Shown here: one piece after another, positions 50,121-58,912 of the stretch
How positions within the stretch are numbered: position 1 is the first letter of the stretch
Layout: each line of letters begins with the position of its first letter
NCBI GenBank assembly: GCA_044450785.1
Contig: JBIOJM010000011.1
Span: 1-64,000 of the forward strand
Direction: 5' to 3'
Length of the DNA stretch: 64,000 bases
Source: JBIOJM01 sp044450785
GTDB lineage: Bacteria > Planctomycetota > Planctomycetia > Isosphaerales > Isosphaeraceae
Notes under the pieces: generated by a model
Database searches by the model: none
The model's input: the letters and a program-made list of their open reading frames with translations, nothing else
What the model was told of the DNA's origin: nothing
Program-made: the position numbers and the translations under genes

Positions 50121-51860
50121 ATGGCGGGCGATTCATCGGTTGCGTTGCTGCGTAACATCCAGACGTTGTTCGACGCGGGGACCGCGGGCGGCCTCTCCGA
50201 CCGGCAGCTTCTCGAGCGTTTCGCCGCAAGGCGTGATGCATCGGCCGAGGCGGCGTTCGAGGTGCTGGTGCTGCGGCATGGGCCGATGGTCCTGCGGGTC
50301 TGCTCCAACGTACTCCGGGATCCGACCGACGCGCAGGACGCTTTTCAGGCGACTTTTCTGGTGCTGGTGCGTCGATCTAGCGCGATCCGGAAGCTCGAGT
50401 CCCTGGGAAGCTGGCTGTACGGGGTGGCGTACCGGGTAGCAGCCCGAGCACGGGTCGAGGCGTCGCGTCGCCGGGCGGCCGAACGGCGCGGTGGCTTACG
50501 GGTTGTGGCCGCGATGGATTCCGGTGATGACGGGGAGCGCGATCGTGGAGAGCTGGGCCCAGCCATCCAGGAGGAGGTCCGACGGCTGCCGGAGCGATAT
50601 CGCGCCGTGGTGGTGCTGTGCTATTGGGACGGCTTGACGCGAGAGCAGGCCGCCGCCCAGCTCGGCTGCCCGCTGGGGACGGTGCGCAGCCGGCTGACCC
50701 GTGCGCGTACGTTGTTGCACCGCCGGTTGACCAGCCGTGGTCTTGCGCCCCTGGCAGGAGTCGTTGCAGCGTCGTTTGATTCCGCGTCGGCCGGGGCGGG
50801 TGCGTCGCGGCTGTCCTCGGTTCCGTCTCAACTCATTCACTCCACGGTGCGGGCCGCGACCCAGGTCGTCGCCGGTCAGGCGATGGCCCAGGTGGCCTCC
50901 GGCGTTGTGGCTTCCCTGGTCCAACGAGTGGTCTGGAGCATGACGATGATCAAGATCAACAGTGTGGCACTGGGCGTGATTCTCGTCGGATTGACGGGGT
51001 ACGGCGTCGGGCTCGCCGCCCAGCGAGCGAGGGAATCGCGATCGGTGCTGAGGGTGGCTGCCATCGATGGCAATCAAGCCGGGCGGGACGGCGGGCTGGG
51101 CCGAGCTCAACCTGACTCCAAGAAGCCGGCGGCGCTCAACCCGGCGGCGAAAACCGCGGGTCGGGAGAGAATCTATTCCAACGTCTCAGGTCAAGCGACA
51201 ATCCGGAAGATCGTTCCGGACGGGTCGACGGTCAAGAGAGGGCAGGTCGTCTGCGAGCTCGACTCGGCGTCGCTCAAGGACCAGTTGATCAATCAAAAAA
51301 TCACGACGGAGAGCGCGCGAGACCAGTTCGAGAATTCCAGACTAACCCGCGAGGTAGCCGAACTCGCTGTCGTCGAATACGTCGAGGGCATTTTCAAAAG
51401 CGATCTCGCGGAGGTCAACGACGACGTCAAAATCGCCGAGACCGTGTTAGCCTTGGACCAGGAAGAGCTCAACGAAGTCAGGGCTGACACGGCGGTCAAA
51501 AAGCTGGCAATCAAGCGATTGGAACTGGCCGTGTTCCGGGCTCAGGTCGCGCTCAAGAGGGAACAAAGCCGGCTGAAAGTCCTGGTGGACTACACCAAGC
51601 CGAGGACAGTCAGGCAGCTAAGATCAGATGTGGAGAAAGCCCGCTCCGACGAGCTGCCCAAGAAGGCGATCTGGCAGCTCGAGATGGCAAAGGAACAGAA
51701 GCTGAAGCACCAGATCGCCGGTTGCACGATCGTCGCACCGAGAGATGGGATCCTCGTTTACGACTCAGAATCTTCGATCGGAAAAGGGGCGACCGTCGGG
51801 TTCCGGCAGCGTCTTTTCGAGATCATCCCGACTTCCGTGACGGAGTCTGGGCGCCAGTGA
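50121..51860 (+). CDS. ECF sigma factor fused to HlyD-like membrane-fusion domain
   Basis: 579 residues from ATG 50121; sequence before it in frame is non-homologous. Region 2 (LLERFAARRDASAEAAFEVL, VLRDPTDAQDAFQATFLVLV, LGSWLYGVAYRVAARARVEA) and region 4 (LPERYRAVVVLCYWDGLTRE, LGCPLGTVRSRLTRARTLLH) cover about 20-205. A bridge and a membrane helix (MIKINSVALGVILVGLTGYG) end near 300. The rest is like a periplasmic adaptor: a biotinyl-lipoyl half (VSGQATIRKIVPDGSTVKRG, QVVCELDSASLKDQLINQKI), a long coiled coil (360-500) and the second lipoyl half (KHQIAGCTIVAPRDGILVYD). It stands alone, divergent from the sigma/CpdR cluster. Confidence 0.85.
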   Translation: MAGDSSVALLRNIQTLFDAGTAGGLSDRQLLERFAARRDASAEAAFEVLVLRHGPMVLRVCSNVLRDPTDAQDAFQATFLVLVRRSSAIRKLESLGSWLYGVAYRVAARARVEASRRRAAERRGGLRVVAAMDSGDDGERDRGELGPAIQEEVRRLPERYRAVVVLCYWDGLTREQAAAQLGCPLGTVRSRLTRARTLLHRRLTSRGLAPLAGVVAASFDSASAGAGASRLSSVPSQLIHSTVRAATQVVAGQAMAQVASGVVASLVQRVVWSMTMIKINSVALGVILVGLTGYGVGLAAQRARESRSVLRVAAIDGNQAGRDGGLGRAQPDSKKPAALNPAAKTAGRERIYSNVSGQATIRKIVPDGSTVKRGQVVCELDSASLKDQLINQKITTESARDQFENSRLTREVAELAVVEYVEGIFKSDLAEVNDDVKIAETVLALDQEELNEVRADTAVKKLAIKRLELAVFRAQVALKREQSRLKVLVDYTKPRTVRQLRSDVEKARSDELPKKAIWQLEMAKEQKLKHQIAGCTIVAPRDGILVYDSESSIGKGATVGFRQRLFEIIPTSVTESGRQ

Positions 51861-52548
51861 GACGCCAGGTACGCGGCTCGGCGTTAGGCCGGGACTGGCC
51901 GTGCTCACACCAACCCGACGCGCAGAGAGCGCGGGCAGCCTGTTTGACGTCCTCCTCGGAATAAGGGCCGATCCCGAGTGTGAACAGCTCCATCAGCTCG
52001 CGGGAGAGGTTCTCGTTGGGGTGTGCCTTGGTGTTATCGGGCGCGTCGAGCCAGACGAGCAGCGCGGGGTCGCGGAGCATCGCATGCAAGAGCCGGCCGA
52101 ACGGTGCCCGGCAGAGCGAGTGCAGGGTCTCATTCTGCCGCCGCATCAGGGACAGGTCGTTGACCTTGAGGTTGCTGGTGGCGAAATGGTTGTGCCACAT
52201 CAGGGTCAGGCGCTCGGTCAGCGGGTCGGGCCCGCAGAGCATGCGGAAGACCCACCAGCCCTTGAGGCGATTCGGCTCGGGAGTGGCCAGCGCCAGGTCA
52301 GCCAGGCGGTCGGCGATCTCGACGAAGCCGTCGGGGACGCCACAGGAACACGACCGTCCCTCCAGCAGCCGGTTGATCGACGACTCGGGACCATCTCCCA
52401 GGTCGCGCTCCAGCTCATTCCAGGTGGCGGCGAAGCCGGCCCGGCGGTGCAAATGGACGACCCGCCGCAGGTTCCACGGTGCGCCTTCGTCGGGGACATA
52501 ATGCGCCCACGGATCGCCCGAGGCCGCCCCGATCGAGGGGGTACGCAT
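51823..52548 (-). pseudogene. DUF1800 gene truncated at half length (unit 2)
   Basis: Start ATG 52548 with GAAAGGAG upstream, 24 bases after the sigma/CpdR stop. Residues 1-205 match the DUF1800 protein at 45169-46515 almost exactly (VVHLHRRAGFAATWNELERD, NENLSRELMELFTLGIGPYS, EEDVKQAARAL). After ARAL, where the intact copy continues TGWKLIDDE, the frame enters the half R2 repeat and intergenic sequence (CASGWCEHGQSRPNAEP) and stops at 51823. The C-terminal half, and the DUF1501 gene that should follow, are absent. It overlaps the 3' end of the oppositely oriented sigma/HlyD gene by 38 bases. Confidence 0.85.
51885..51923 (+). repeat. Half copy of repeat R2 with its flank
   Basis: TTAGGCCGGGACTGGCCGTG, then CTCACACCAACCCGACGCGC, matches the left end of the R2 copy at 49669-49710, then breaks off exactly where the truncated DUF1800 sequence begins. 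Confidence 0.8.
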
Positions 52549-52571
52549 CCATGGTCTCCTTTCGGGGCCGA

Positions 52572-55523
52572 TCACTCGGTCTCCGCCCTGACCCTGACAT
52601 CGCCCACATCACGAATCTCGCCAGGCTGGCTCACGATCTCGCGGAAGACGTCGCCGGTATCCAGGCGGAAGCCGGGTCGGGTCTTGGTCTGAAGGTGGAT
52701 CGAAGACTTCAAGCCCGGCCTGAGGCCGTCGATCAGGAATCTCCCGTCGGCGTCGGAGGTGTAGGTTGCATCGTCGGGCCAGAGGCCCTGCCGAGGCGGC
52801 CCGAAGCCCTGGACGTCCGGATAATGAGTCCGGACCCCGAGCCTCACCCCTCCCATGGGACTGCCATCCTCGTCGACCAGCCGGCCCTTGATCGAGCCGG
52901 CACGCTGGAGGTGGACCACCAGCGGCGCGTCGGTCTGGGAATCCTCCTCCTTGACAACGACCCAGCCGACCAACCCCAGCTCTTTGTGGCCGAAGATCAC
53001 TTCTCGGGGATGGCCGGCCATCAGGCCGAACACCTCGAACGTGTCGTCGGCTAGCGTCTTGACTTCCGCCCAGGCGTCGCTGTGGCCGGCGCATTGCGCT
53101 CCGATGACCTGCTTGCCGGTGGGGCCGACGAGCCGCCCCCTGCGGGTTTCTCCTCGGGTCAGTTCGAGATCGACCGCGATCGACTCGGCATCAGCCGGGA
53201 CATCGATCATCTTGTAGGTATGGTAGGCATCCAACCGCATCGTCGTGGTTTCGCCATCTCCGATGCCGCCGATCCCCTTGCCTTTATCGGCCTTCTTCAA
53301 ACGAGCGCGAGTGTACGGGAGATTGGTCCCGCGGACGTTGGCATAGATCATCCCCTCGCCGGGCGGGACCGTGATGCGGAAGATCGGGTCAACCAGACCG
53401 CTGTGGCTCAGATCGGCGTGCCCTTCGTTGTGATTGACTGGCACTTTGAGGTGGCTGACATGCTTGGCCCGGACGAGTCGGCCCGTCGCCGTGTCGATCA
53501 TGCGGCCGGTGACGATGATCCCCTTGGGCAGCTCGAGAGTCGTCTCGATCCGCTTGAGTCCCTCGGTGTCGGTTACGGTCATGCTGGCGCCAAGGAACGG
53601 ATCGATTCCCGGCCTGGGGGCGGCGCGGACCTCGTACGACGTCCCCTTGGGGAGTCCGAACAGTTGAAAGCGGCCTTGGGCGTCGGTCTCTGCCCAGACC
53701 TCGGTCCAAGTCGCCGGTTCAGCGCCCACGATCTGAACACCCGCCAGCGGCTTGCCGGTCCCCTTCAAGCGGACGACGCCGGTGATCGGCTTGGTCGGGC
53801 CGACGATCTCCTCGAAGGTCGCGCCGACGAGCCGAGGGTCTGGGGGGCGGCCGGGTTTCATCCTCCCAGGGGGCCGGCTTGGCCAGGGATGGGGCTTCGT
53901 CGGCACCTGGGAAGCACGTGCCATCGCGTAAAGGAACGCTTTGGCTAGCACAGGGCTCTGGAACTCGAGGCCGACGATCCGGTCGCGCCCAACCCCCCTG
54001 ACCTCGAACCGCCCGTCCCCATCGGTCGTCCAGGCGCCCTGTTTACCCAACCAGGTCGGGCCGCTGTATTGTGAGGCCGTCTGCCCGAAGTCGATCGCGC
54101 CCGAGGCCAAGAGCGCGTCCCTGTCCACTTGCTCGCCCGCCACGCGTATCTCGTGGGCACGAACGGTCACGCCAGAGACGGGGCGGCCCTGTGAGTCAAG
54201 TACGCGGCCGCGGATCGGCACGTCGTCGCGGACCAGCCGCAATGTGACCTCGCCTCCCTTGAGTAGCGATCCGGCGTCGACCCAGGCCGGCCCACACCCC
54301 GGCGCCACGGCCGCGATCTGGGCCCCGTGCCAGGCCGGAAAGTCACGGTACGGGAAGTCGCTCGAGGCTTTGTCGAGCTCGAAATGGAACCGGCCTTCGG
54401 CATCGCTCGTCGCGACCCGGCCCGACTGGTATGCGGGAACGGTGTTGCTCGTGGCGCTAGCCATGACATCGAAGCTGAAGGGATGGACGTAGATCTCGGC
54501 GCGGGCGACCAGCTTGCCGTCGGGGTCGAGCACACGGCCGGCGACCGGGAACGTGCCGACCGCATCGAGCGGATCGGGTTCGGGCTGCGCGGCAGCCGAT
54601 GGCGTCGCTCGTCGGGCAACAGGAGCTGGCGCCGGCTTCTGGGGCTCATCTCCCCGTGAAATCAAGGCGGCCGTAGCCACCCAGGTCATCAGACCGGCAC
54701 TCAACAACGCGACCGTGGCCAGTTTCAGCTTCTGGACCAGCATGATTTTGAGCACCTCGCGAGCGAGTGACCCAGCCGCCGCCGAGACCGCCCCGGCGGT
54801 GAGGGTGTGATTGACCAGATCCAGCGCCGCGCGGACGGTCGCCTCTTGCCAAACCGCGGGCACGGCGGCCCGCGCCTCGCGCAAGAACATGGCTCCCAGC
54901 ATCACATCGTCAGGCGCCAGGCCACGTCGGGCCAGTCGACTCTTGAGCCGATCACGGGCCTCGGCCAGGCGGCGGCGGAGTGTCCGCTCGCTCCAGTGCA
55001 ATTGCCCGGCGGCCTGTGCCTGCGGGAGGCCCTCTAGGTCGCAGAGGAGGATCGGCAGGCGGTACTTCTCGGGCAGTCGGGCGATCTCCTCGTGCAGCGA
55101 CGGCAGCAGGTCGTACCAGACCGCCGGGCTGGACGACGCAGACACAGTCGTCATCTGTCCCGCCTCCCGTTCGCGAGCGCGTCGCCGGGCCGCGGCGATG
55201 TTGGCCTGGATCGCAACGCGGTGCGCCACCTGGTACAACCAGCCTCCCAGGACGACGCGGCCCCGGATCGCACCGGCCTTTTTGACCAGGATCAGGAAGG
55301 TGGCCTGGAAGGCGTCCTCGGCGTCGTTGGGGTCGCGTAGGATGCCCCGGCAGACGCTCAGGACCATCGGCCCATGCCGCGCCACCAGCGCTTCGAAGGA
55401 AGTGGCATCGCGCTGACCGACGAACCGCTCGAGGAGCTGCGAGTCGGAGAGCCCGGTGACCACCCCATCGGCGAACAGGCGGTTAATCTGTCGCAGGGCG
55501 TCGCCCAGCGTTTCAATGGCCAT
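52572..55523 (-). CDS. ECF sigma factor fused to membrane helix and CpdR repeats (unit 2)
   Basis: 983 residues, strongly similar throughout to unit 1. Sigma region 2 (LLERFVGQRDATSFEALVAR, ILRDPNDAEDAFQATFLILV), region 4 (LPEKYRLPILLCDLEGLPQA, LHWSERTLRRRLAEARDRLK), membrane helix (LATVALLSAGLMTWVATAAL), then CpdR-like repeats (VAGRVLDPDGKLVARAEIYV, GRVLDSQGRPVSGVTVRAHE, ITGVVRLKGTGKPLAGVQIV, KGRLVDEDGSPMGGVRLGVR). Intact from start to stop. Its partner genes downstream are broken, so it may now act alone or have lost its output. Confidence 0.9.
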   Translation of the reverse strand: MAIETLGDALRQINRLFADGVVTGLSDSQLLERFVGQRDATSFEALVARHGPMVLSVCRGILRDPNDAEDAFQATFLILVKKAGAIRGRVVLGGWLYQVAHRVAIQANIAAARRRAREREAGQMTTVSASSSPAVWYDLLPSLHEEIARLPEKYRLPILLCDLEGLPQAQAAGQLHWSERTLRRRLAEARDRLKSRLARRGLAPDDVMLGAMFLREARAAVPAVWQEATVRAALDLVNHTLTAGAVSAAAGSLAREVLKIMLVQKLKLATVALLSAGLMTWVATAALISRGDEPQKPAPAPVARRATPSAAAQPEPDPLDAVGTFPVAGRVLDPDGKLVARAEIYVHPFSFDVMASATSNTVPAYQSGRVATSDAEGRFHFELDKASSDFPYRDFPAWHGAQIAAVAPGCGPAWVDAGSLLKGGEVTLRLVRDDVPIRGRVLDSQGRPVSGVTVRAHEIRVAGEQVDRDALLASGAIDFGQTASQYSGPTWLGKQGAWTTDGDGRFEVRGVGRDRIVGLEFQSPVLAKAFLYAMARASQVPTKPHPWPSRPPGRMKPGRPPDPRLVGATFEEIVGPTKPITGVVRLKGTGKPLAGVQIVGAEPATWTEVWAETDAQGRFQLFGLPKGTSYEVRAAPRPGIDPFLGASMTVTDTEGLKRIETTLELPKGIIVTGRMIDTATGRLVRAKHVSHLKVPVNHNEGHADLSHSGLVDPIFRITVPPGEGMIYANVRGTNLPYTRARLKKADKGKGIGGIGDGETTTMRLDAYHTYKMIDVPADAESIAVDLELTRGETRRGRLVGPTGKQVIGAQCAGHSDAWAEVKTLADDTFEVFGLMAGHPREVIFGHKELGLVGWVVVKEEDSQTDAPLVVHLQRAGSIKGRLVDEDGSPMGGVRLGVRTHYPDVQGFGPPRQGLWPDDATYTSDADGRFLIDGLRPGLKSSIHLQTKTRPGFRLDTGDVFREIVSQPGEIRDVGDVRVRAETE

Positions 55524-55763
55524 GCCTCGGATACCTCCTCAAGCTCGCCCTTCTATGGTAATAAGAGCGAAGCGAGGTCAGACCGGCCAACTTTTTTTCG
55601 GAGAGCGTCTCGCTGTATCGGGGCCGCTGGGATCTTCGTGAGGGCGAGGCTCGGTCCGAGCCACCCACGGTCTGCTCAACAGAATGGGAAGCGGCCCTTC
55701 GCCAGGGCAAGGCCAACCATTCATCGCGCCGGCCTCGCCTCCCCAAAGCCGATGTTGGCGGCT

Positions 55764-55800
55764 CGGCCGCGGGCTCTCGGCCGCGGGCTCTCGGCCGCGG
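55764..55800. repeat. Short tandem repeat, 14-bp unit
   Basis: CGGCCGCGGGCTCT twice, plus a partial third unit, immediately downstream of the stop of the 55805-58684 gene. Confidence 0.8.
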
Positions 55801-55804
55801 CTCG

Positions 55805-58684
55805 CTACGGGTTGCTGCGCACGACCTTGACCTTCACATCGCCCAGGTCGCGGACTTCGCCGGATTGCCGGATCACAATGTCGCGGAGGACCTTGCCCGT
55901 GTCGAGCCGGAGGTTGGGGCGGTCCTTGAATTGGGCACCGCTGTTAGTCTTGATGCCCGGTTTGAGCCCGTCGATCTGAAAGGCGCCGTCGGCGCCGGTG
56001 GTGAACGTCTCGCTATCGGGCCACATCGCATCGAGGGCCAGGCCCTGCGGGAGGTTACTGCCGTCGAGGCCGAAGCTCAGGGCCCCGAGCGTGGCGCCTG
56101 CCAGGGGAAAGCCATCGTCATCGACCAACCGACCCTTGATCGAGCCGGGCGGCTCGAGTCGCACCACCAGCGGCGCGTCGCTCTTGGCCTCTTCTCCCTT
56201 GATGATGACCGAGCCGACCAGCCGGCGGCCTTTGTGCGCGAAGATCAACTGGCGAGGATGGTCCGGCTCCAGGCCGACGACCTCGAAGGTGTCGTCCGCG
56301 AGCGTCTTGACCTGTCCCCAGGTGGCGATCAGGCCGTAGCACTGCGCGCCGGTGACCGGCTGGCCATCGCGGTCGACGACCCGTCCCTTGCGAGTCAGGC
56401 CCCGCGTCAGCTCGAGGTCGACGGTCAACAACTCGGCGTCGGCCGGCACGTCAACGATCTTGTAGGCGTGATAAGCACTCAGCATCATTGTGTGTGTCTC
56501 ACCGTCGCCAAAGCCGCCGAGCCCCTTCCCCTTGTCCGCCTTCCTCAGTCGGGCGCGGGAATAGATGGCGTCTTTCCCGCGAGCCTTGGCATAGATCATC
56601 CCCGCGCCGGCCGGGACGGTCAGCCGGAACGTAGGGACGGTCAGGCTGCTGTGGAAGCCGTTGCTGCTCCCCTCGTTCTGATTGCTCGGTAGCTCGGCGT
56701 GATGGACCTGGCTGGGCCAGACCGGCCGGCCGGTTGCTTTGTCGATCAGACGGCCGGTGACAATGACCCCCCTGGGCAGCTCGAGAACCGTCTCGATCGG
56801 CTCGAGTCCCGCAGTGTCGGTGAGGTTGACCGTGGCGCCGAGGAAGGGATCGACGCCCGGCCTGGGGAATGCGTGGAGCTGATACAGCTCGCCCTTGGGC
56901 AGGCCAAGGAAGCGGAAGCGGCCCTGGGCATCGGTCCTGGTCACGACCTGCGTCCAGGTCGCCCCCGCCGTACCCAAGACCGTGATCCCTTCCAGCGGCT
57001 TACCTGTCCCCTTCAGCCGGACGACGCCGGTAATCGGCCTGGACGGCCCGGCGATGTACTCAAACGCAGCGCCGACGAGCTGCGGCTTGGGGGCAAGCCC
57101 AAAGCCGCCATTGAACATCGTCTCCCTGAGTCTGCCGGTCGGGTGCGGGCGAGGCTTCGGGGGCGCCTTGGCCGGGCGGGCCATCACGTAGAGTGTGCCC
57201 TCTGCCAGCATGGGGCCATGGATCTCCAACCGGGCGATGCGGTCGCGGCCGATCCCTTTGACCTCGAACCGGCCGTCGGCGCCGGTTGTCCAGGTGCTCC
57301 GGCCGCCCAGCCAGGTCGATTCGTTCTCCACGTACCACCCTGCGGACCCGTACCACCCCGAGACGTGGTTGTGATCAAACTCGCCCGAGGCGAGCATCGC
57401 GTCGAGGTCGATTCCGTCCTTGACCGTGCCGATCTGTCGGAGTCGCACCGTCGCGCCGGCGACCGGACGGCCCTGGGTATCGAGCACGTGGCCGCGGATC
57501 GGTACGTCGTCTCGGACCAGCCGCAACGTGGCCTTGCCTCCCCGGACCAGCGATCCGGCCTCGACCCACACCCTGGCAAACACCGGTGCCGCGGCGGCAA
57601 TCTGGGCCTTGTGCCAGGCCGGCTCGTCGCCGTTCGGCCAGTCGCTCGAAGCCTTGTCAAGCTCGAAATGGAACCGGCCTTCGGCGTCGCTCACCGCCAC
57701 GCGGCCCTTCTGGCCCTTGGGAGCAGGGTCGGCCGGATCCCAGCCGGACTCGGTGTAATGGCGGATGAAGATCTCGGCGCCGGCGACCGGCTTGCCGTCG
57801 GGATCGAGCACGCGGCCGGCGACCGGGAACGTGCCGATCGTATCGGGCGGATCGGGTTCGGGCTGCGGGGTAGCCGGTGGCGTCGTTCGTTGGGCAACAG
57901 GAGCTGGCGCCGGCTCCTGGGGCTCATCTCCCCGTGAAATCAAGGTGGCCGTAGCCACCCAGGCCATCAGTCCGGCACCGAACAGAACAGCCGTGGCCAG
58001 TTTCAGCTTCTGGACCAGCATGATTTTGAGCACCTCGCGAGTGAGTGACCCAACCGCCGCCGAGACCGCCCCGGCGGTGAGGGTGTGATTGACCAGATCG
58101 AGCGCCGCGCGGACCGTCACGTCATGCCAGGCCGTGGGCACCGCGGTCCGGGCTTCGTGGAGGAAGAGCGCCCCGAGCGTCGCGCCGTCGGGTGCCAGGC
58201 CGCGTCGGGCCAGGCGGCGCTTGAGCCGCGCGCGGCCTTCGGCCAGCCGGTGGCGCAGCGTCCGCTCGCTCCAGTGCAACTGGTTGGCGGCCTGCGCCTG
58301 GGTCATGCCTTCCAGGTCGCAGAGGATGATCGCGAGACGGTGAGAGTGATCACGATAATTGACAGCGCCTTGATCACGATAATCGATAGTGAATTTCAGG
58401 GATGGACCAAGTACCGGTGGCCTCTTCTCTTTTCCCTCGGGCGTGGTGATCGGGCTCAGGCTGTTCTGTGCGGATAGAGAGACAGGATGCCGCCACCACC
58501 GCCGAATCCAGGGGACGTCGCAGGCAATCCGATGGCAAAGACCCACTGCGGCTTGATGCAGAGGAAGCTTTCTGGCAGCCGCCTCAGAGCTCAAGCTGGT
58601 TGCCGTGACTGTCGATCCGCGAGATCGTTTAGTTTCTGCGGCAGTAGATTCTACCTCCATCGGATGTCTGCGCCGTGCGCGCAT
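55805..58684 (-). CDS. Sigma/CpdR membrane protein lacking sigma region 2 (unit 3)
   Basis: 959-codon frame. Homology to units 1 and 2 begins only at about residue 117 (RLAIILCDLEGMTQAQAANQ), i.e. inside sigma region 4 (LHWSERTLRHRLAEGRARLK). It then continues uninterrupted through the membrane helix (LATAVLFGAGLMAWVATATL) and CpdR repeats (VAGRVLDPDGKPVAGAEIFI, GHVLDTQGRPVAGATVRLRQ, KGRLVDDDGFPLAGATLGAL). The first 116 residues are unrelated; their DNA (58340-58640) holds a short tandem TTGATCACGATAAT-like repeat and abuts repeat R1 copy C. Region 2, which binds core polymerase and the -10 element, is gone, so it cannot act as a normal sigma. No DUF1800 follows. The true start is unknown. 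Confidence 0.75.
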   Translation of the reverse strand: MRARRRHPMEVESTAAETKRSRGSTVTATSLSSEAAARKLPLHQAAVGLCHRIACDVPWIRRWWRHPVSLSAQNSLSPITTPEGKEKRPPVLGPSLKFTIDYRDQGAVNYRDHSHRLAIILCDLEGMTQAQAANQLHWSERTLRHRLAEGRARLKRRLARRGLAPDGATLGALFLHEARTAVPTAWHDVTVRAALDLVNHTLTAGAVSAAVGSLTREVLKIMLVQKLKLATAVLFGAGLMAWVATATLISRGDEPQEPAPAPVAQRTTPPATPQPEPDPPDTIGTFPVAGRVLDPDGKPVAGAEIFIRHYTESGWDPADPAPKGQKGRVAVSDAEGRFHFELDKASSDWPNGDEPAWHKAQIAAAAPVFARVWVEAGSLVRGGKATLRLVRDDVPIRGHVLDTQGRPVAGATVRLRQIGTVKDGIDLDAMLASGEFDHNHVSGWYGSAGWYVENESTWLGGRSTWTTGADGRFEVKGIGRDRIARLEIHGPMLAEGTLYVMARPAKAPPKPRPHPTGRLRETMFNGGFGLAPKPQLVGAAFEYIAGPSRPITGVVRLKGTGKPLEGITVLGTAGATWTQVVTRTDAQGRFRFLGLPKGELYQLHAFPRPGVDPFLGATVNLTDTAGLEPIETVLELPRGVIVTGRLIDKATGRPVWPSQVHHAELPSNQNEGSSNGFHSSLTVPTFRLTVPAGAGMIYAKARGKDAIYSRARLRKADKGKGLGGFGDGETHTMMLSAYHAYKIVDVPADAELLTVDLELTRGLTRKGRVVDRDGQPVTGAQCYGLIATWGQVKTLADDTFEVVGLEPDHPRQLIFAHKGRRLVGSVIIKGEEAKSDAPLVVRLEPPGSIKGRLVDDDGFPLAGATLGALSFGLDGSNLPQGLALDAMWPDSETFTTGADGAFQIDGLKPGIKTNSGAQFKDRPNLRLDTGKVLRDIVIRQSGEVRDLGDVKVKVVRSNP

Positions 58685-58852
58685 TTCAGGTCGGGATGCG
58701 GCGGGCGCGGAACCGTGCCGTAGGGTGGGTCGAGCCGCGACTCGTCGCGGCGAGGCCCACCGCGCGGGCTGTGGCGATCGGTGGGCCTCACGATGCCGAG
58801 CATCGTTCGACCCACCCTACATCCGGTTGCGGCGCGGCCGCGTTAGGTAGTA
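58643..58852 (-). repeat. Interspersed palindromic repeat family R1, copy C
   Basis: Reverse orientation to copies A and B. Ends AGTAGATTCTACCTCC and GGCGCGGCCGCGTTAGG, with GTAGGGTGGGTCGA at 58721 and TCGACCCACCCTAC at 58808 as internal inverted repeats around the TGGGCCTC palindrome. It lies just upstream of the truncated sigma gene. Confidence 0.85.
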
Positions 58853-58912
58853 CGCAGTGAAGGAAGGGGATTGCCCGTTAGCGTGGTCGTTACCAATGAC
58901 TAATGACTAAAA

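Noticed and set aside
55764..55800. Terminator for the unit 3 gene
   Set aside because: On the minus strand the sequence after the stop is a GC tandem repeat without a T tract, so it was listed as a simple repeat only.
56699..57937. 412-codon plus-strand frame opposite the CpdR repeats
   Set aside because: Antisense of a repetitive beta-sandwich region; no features of its own.
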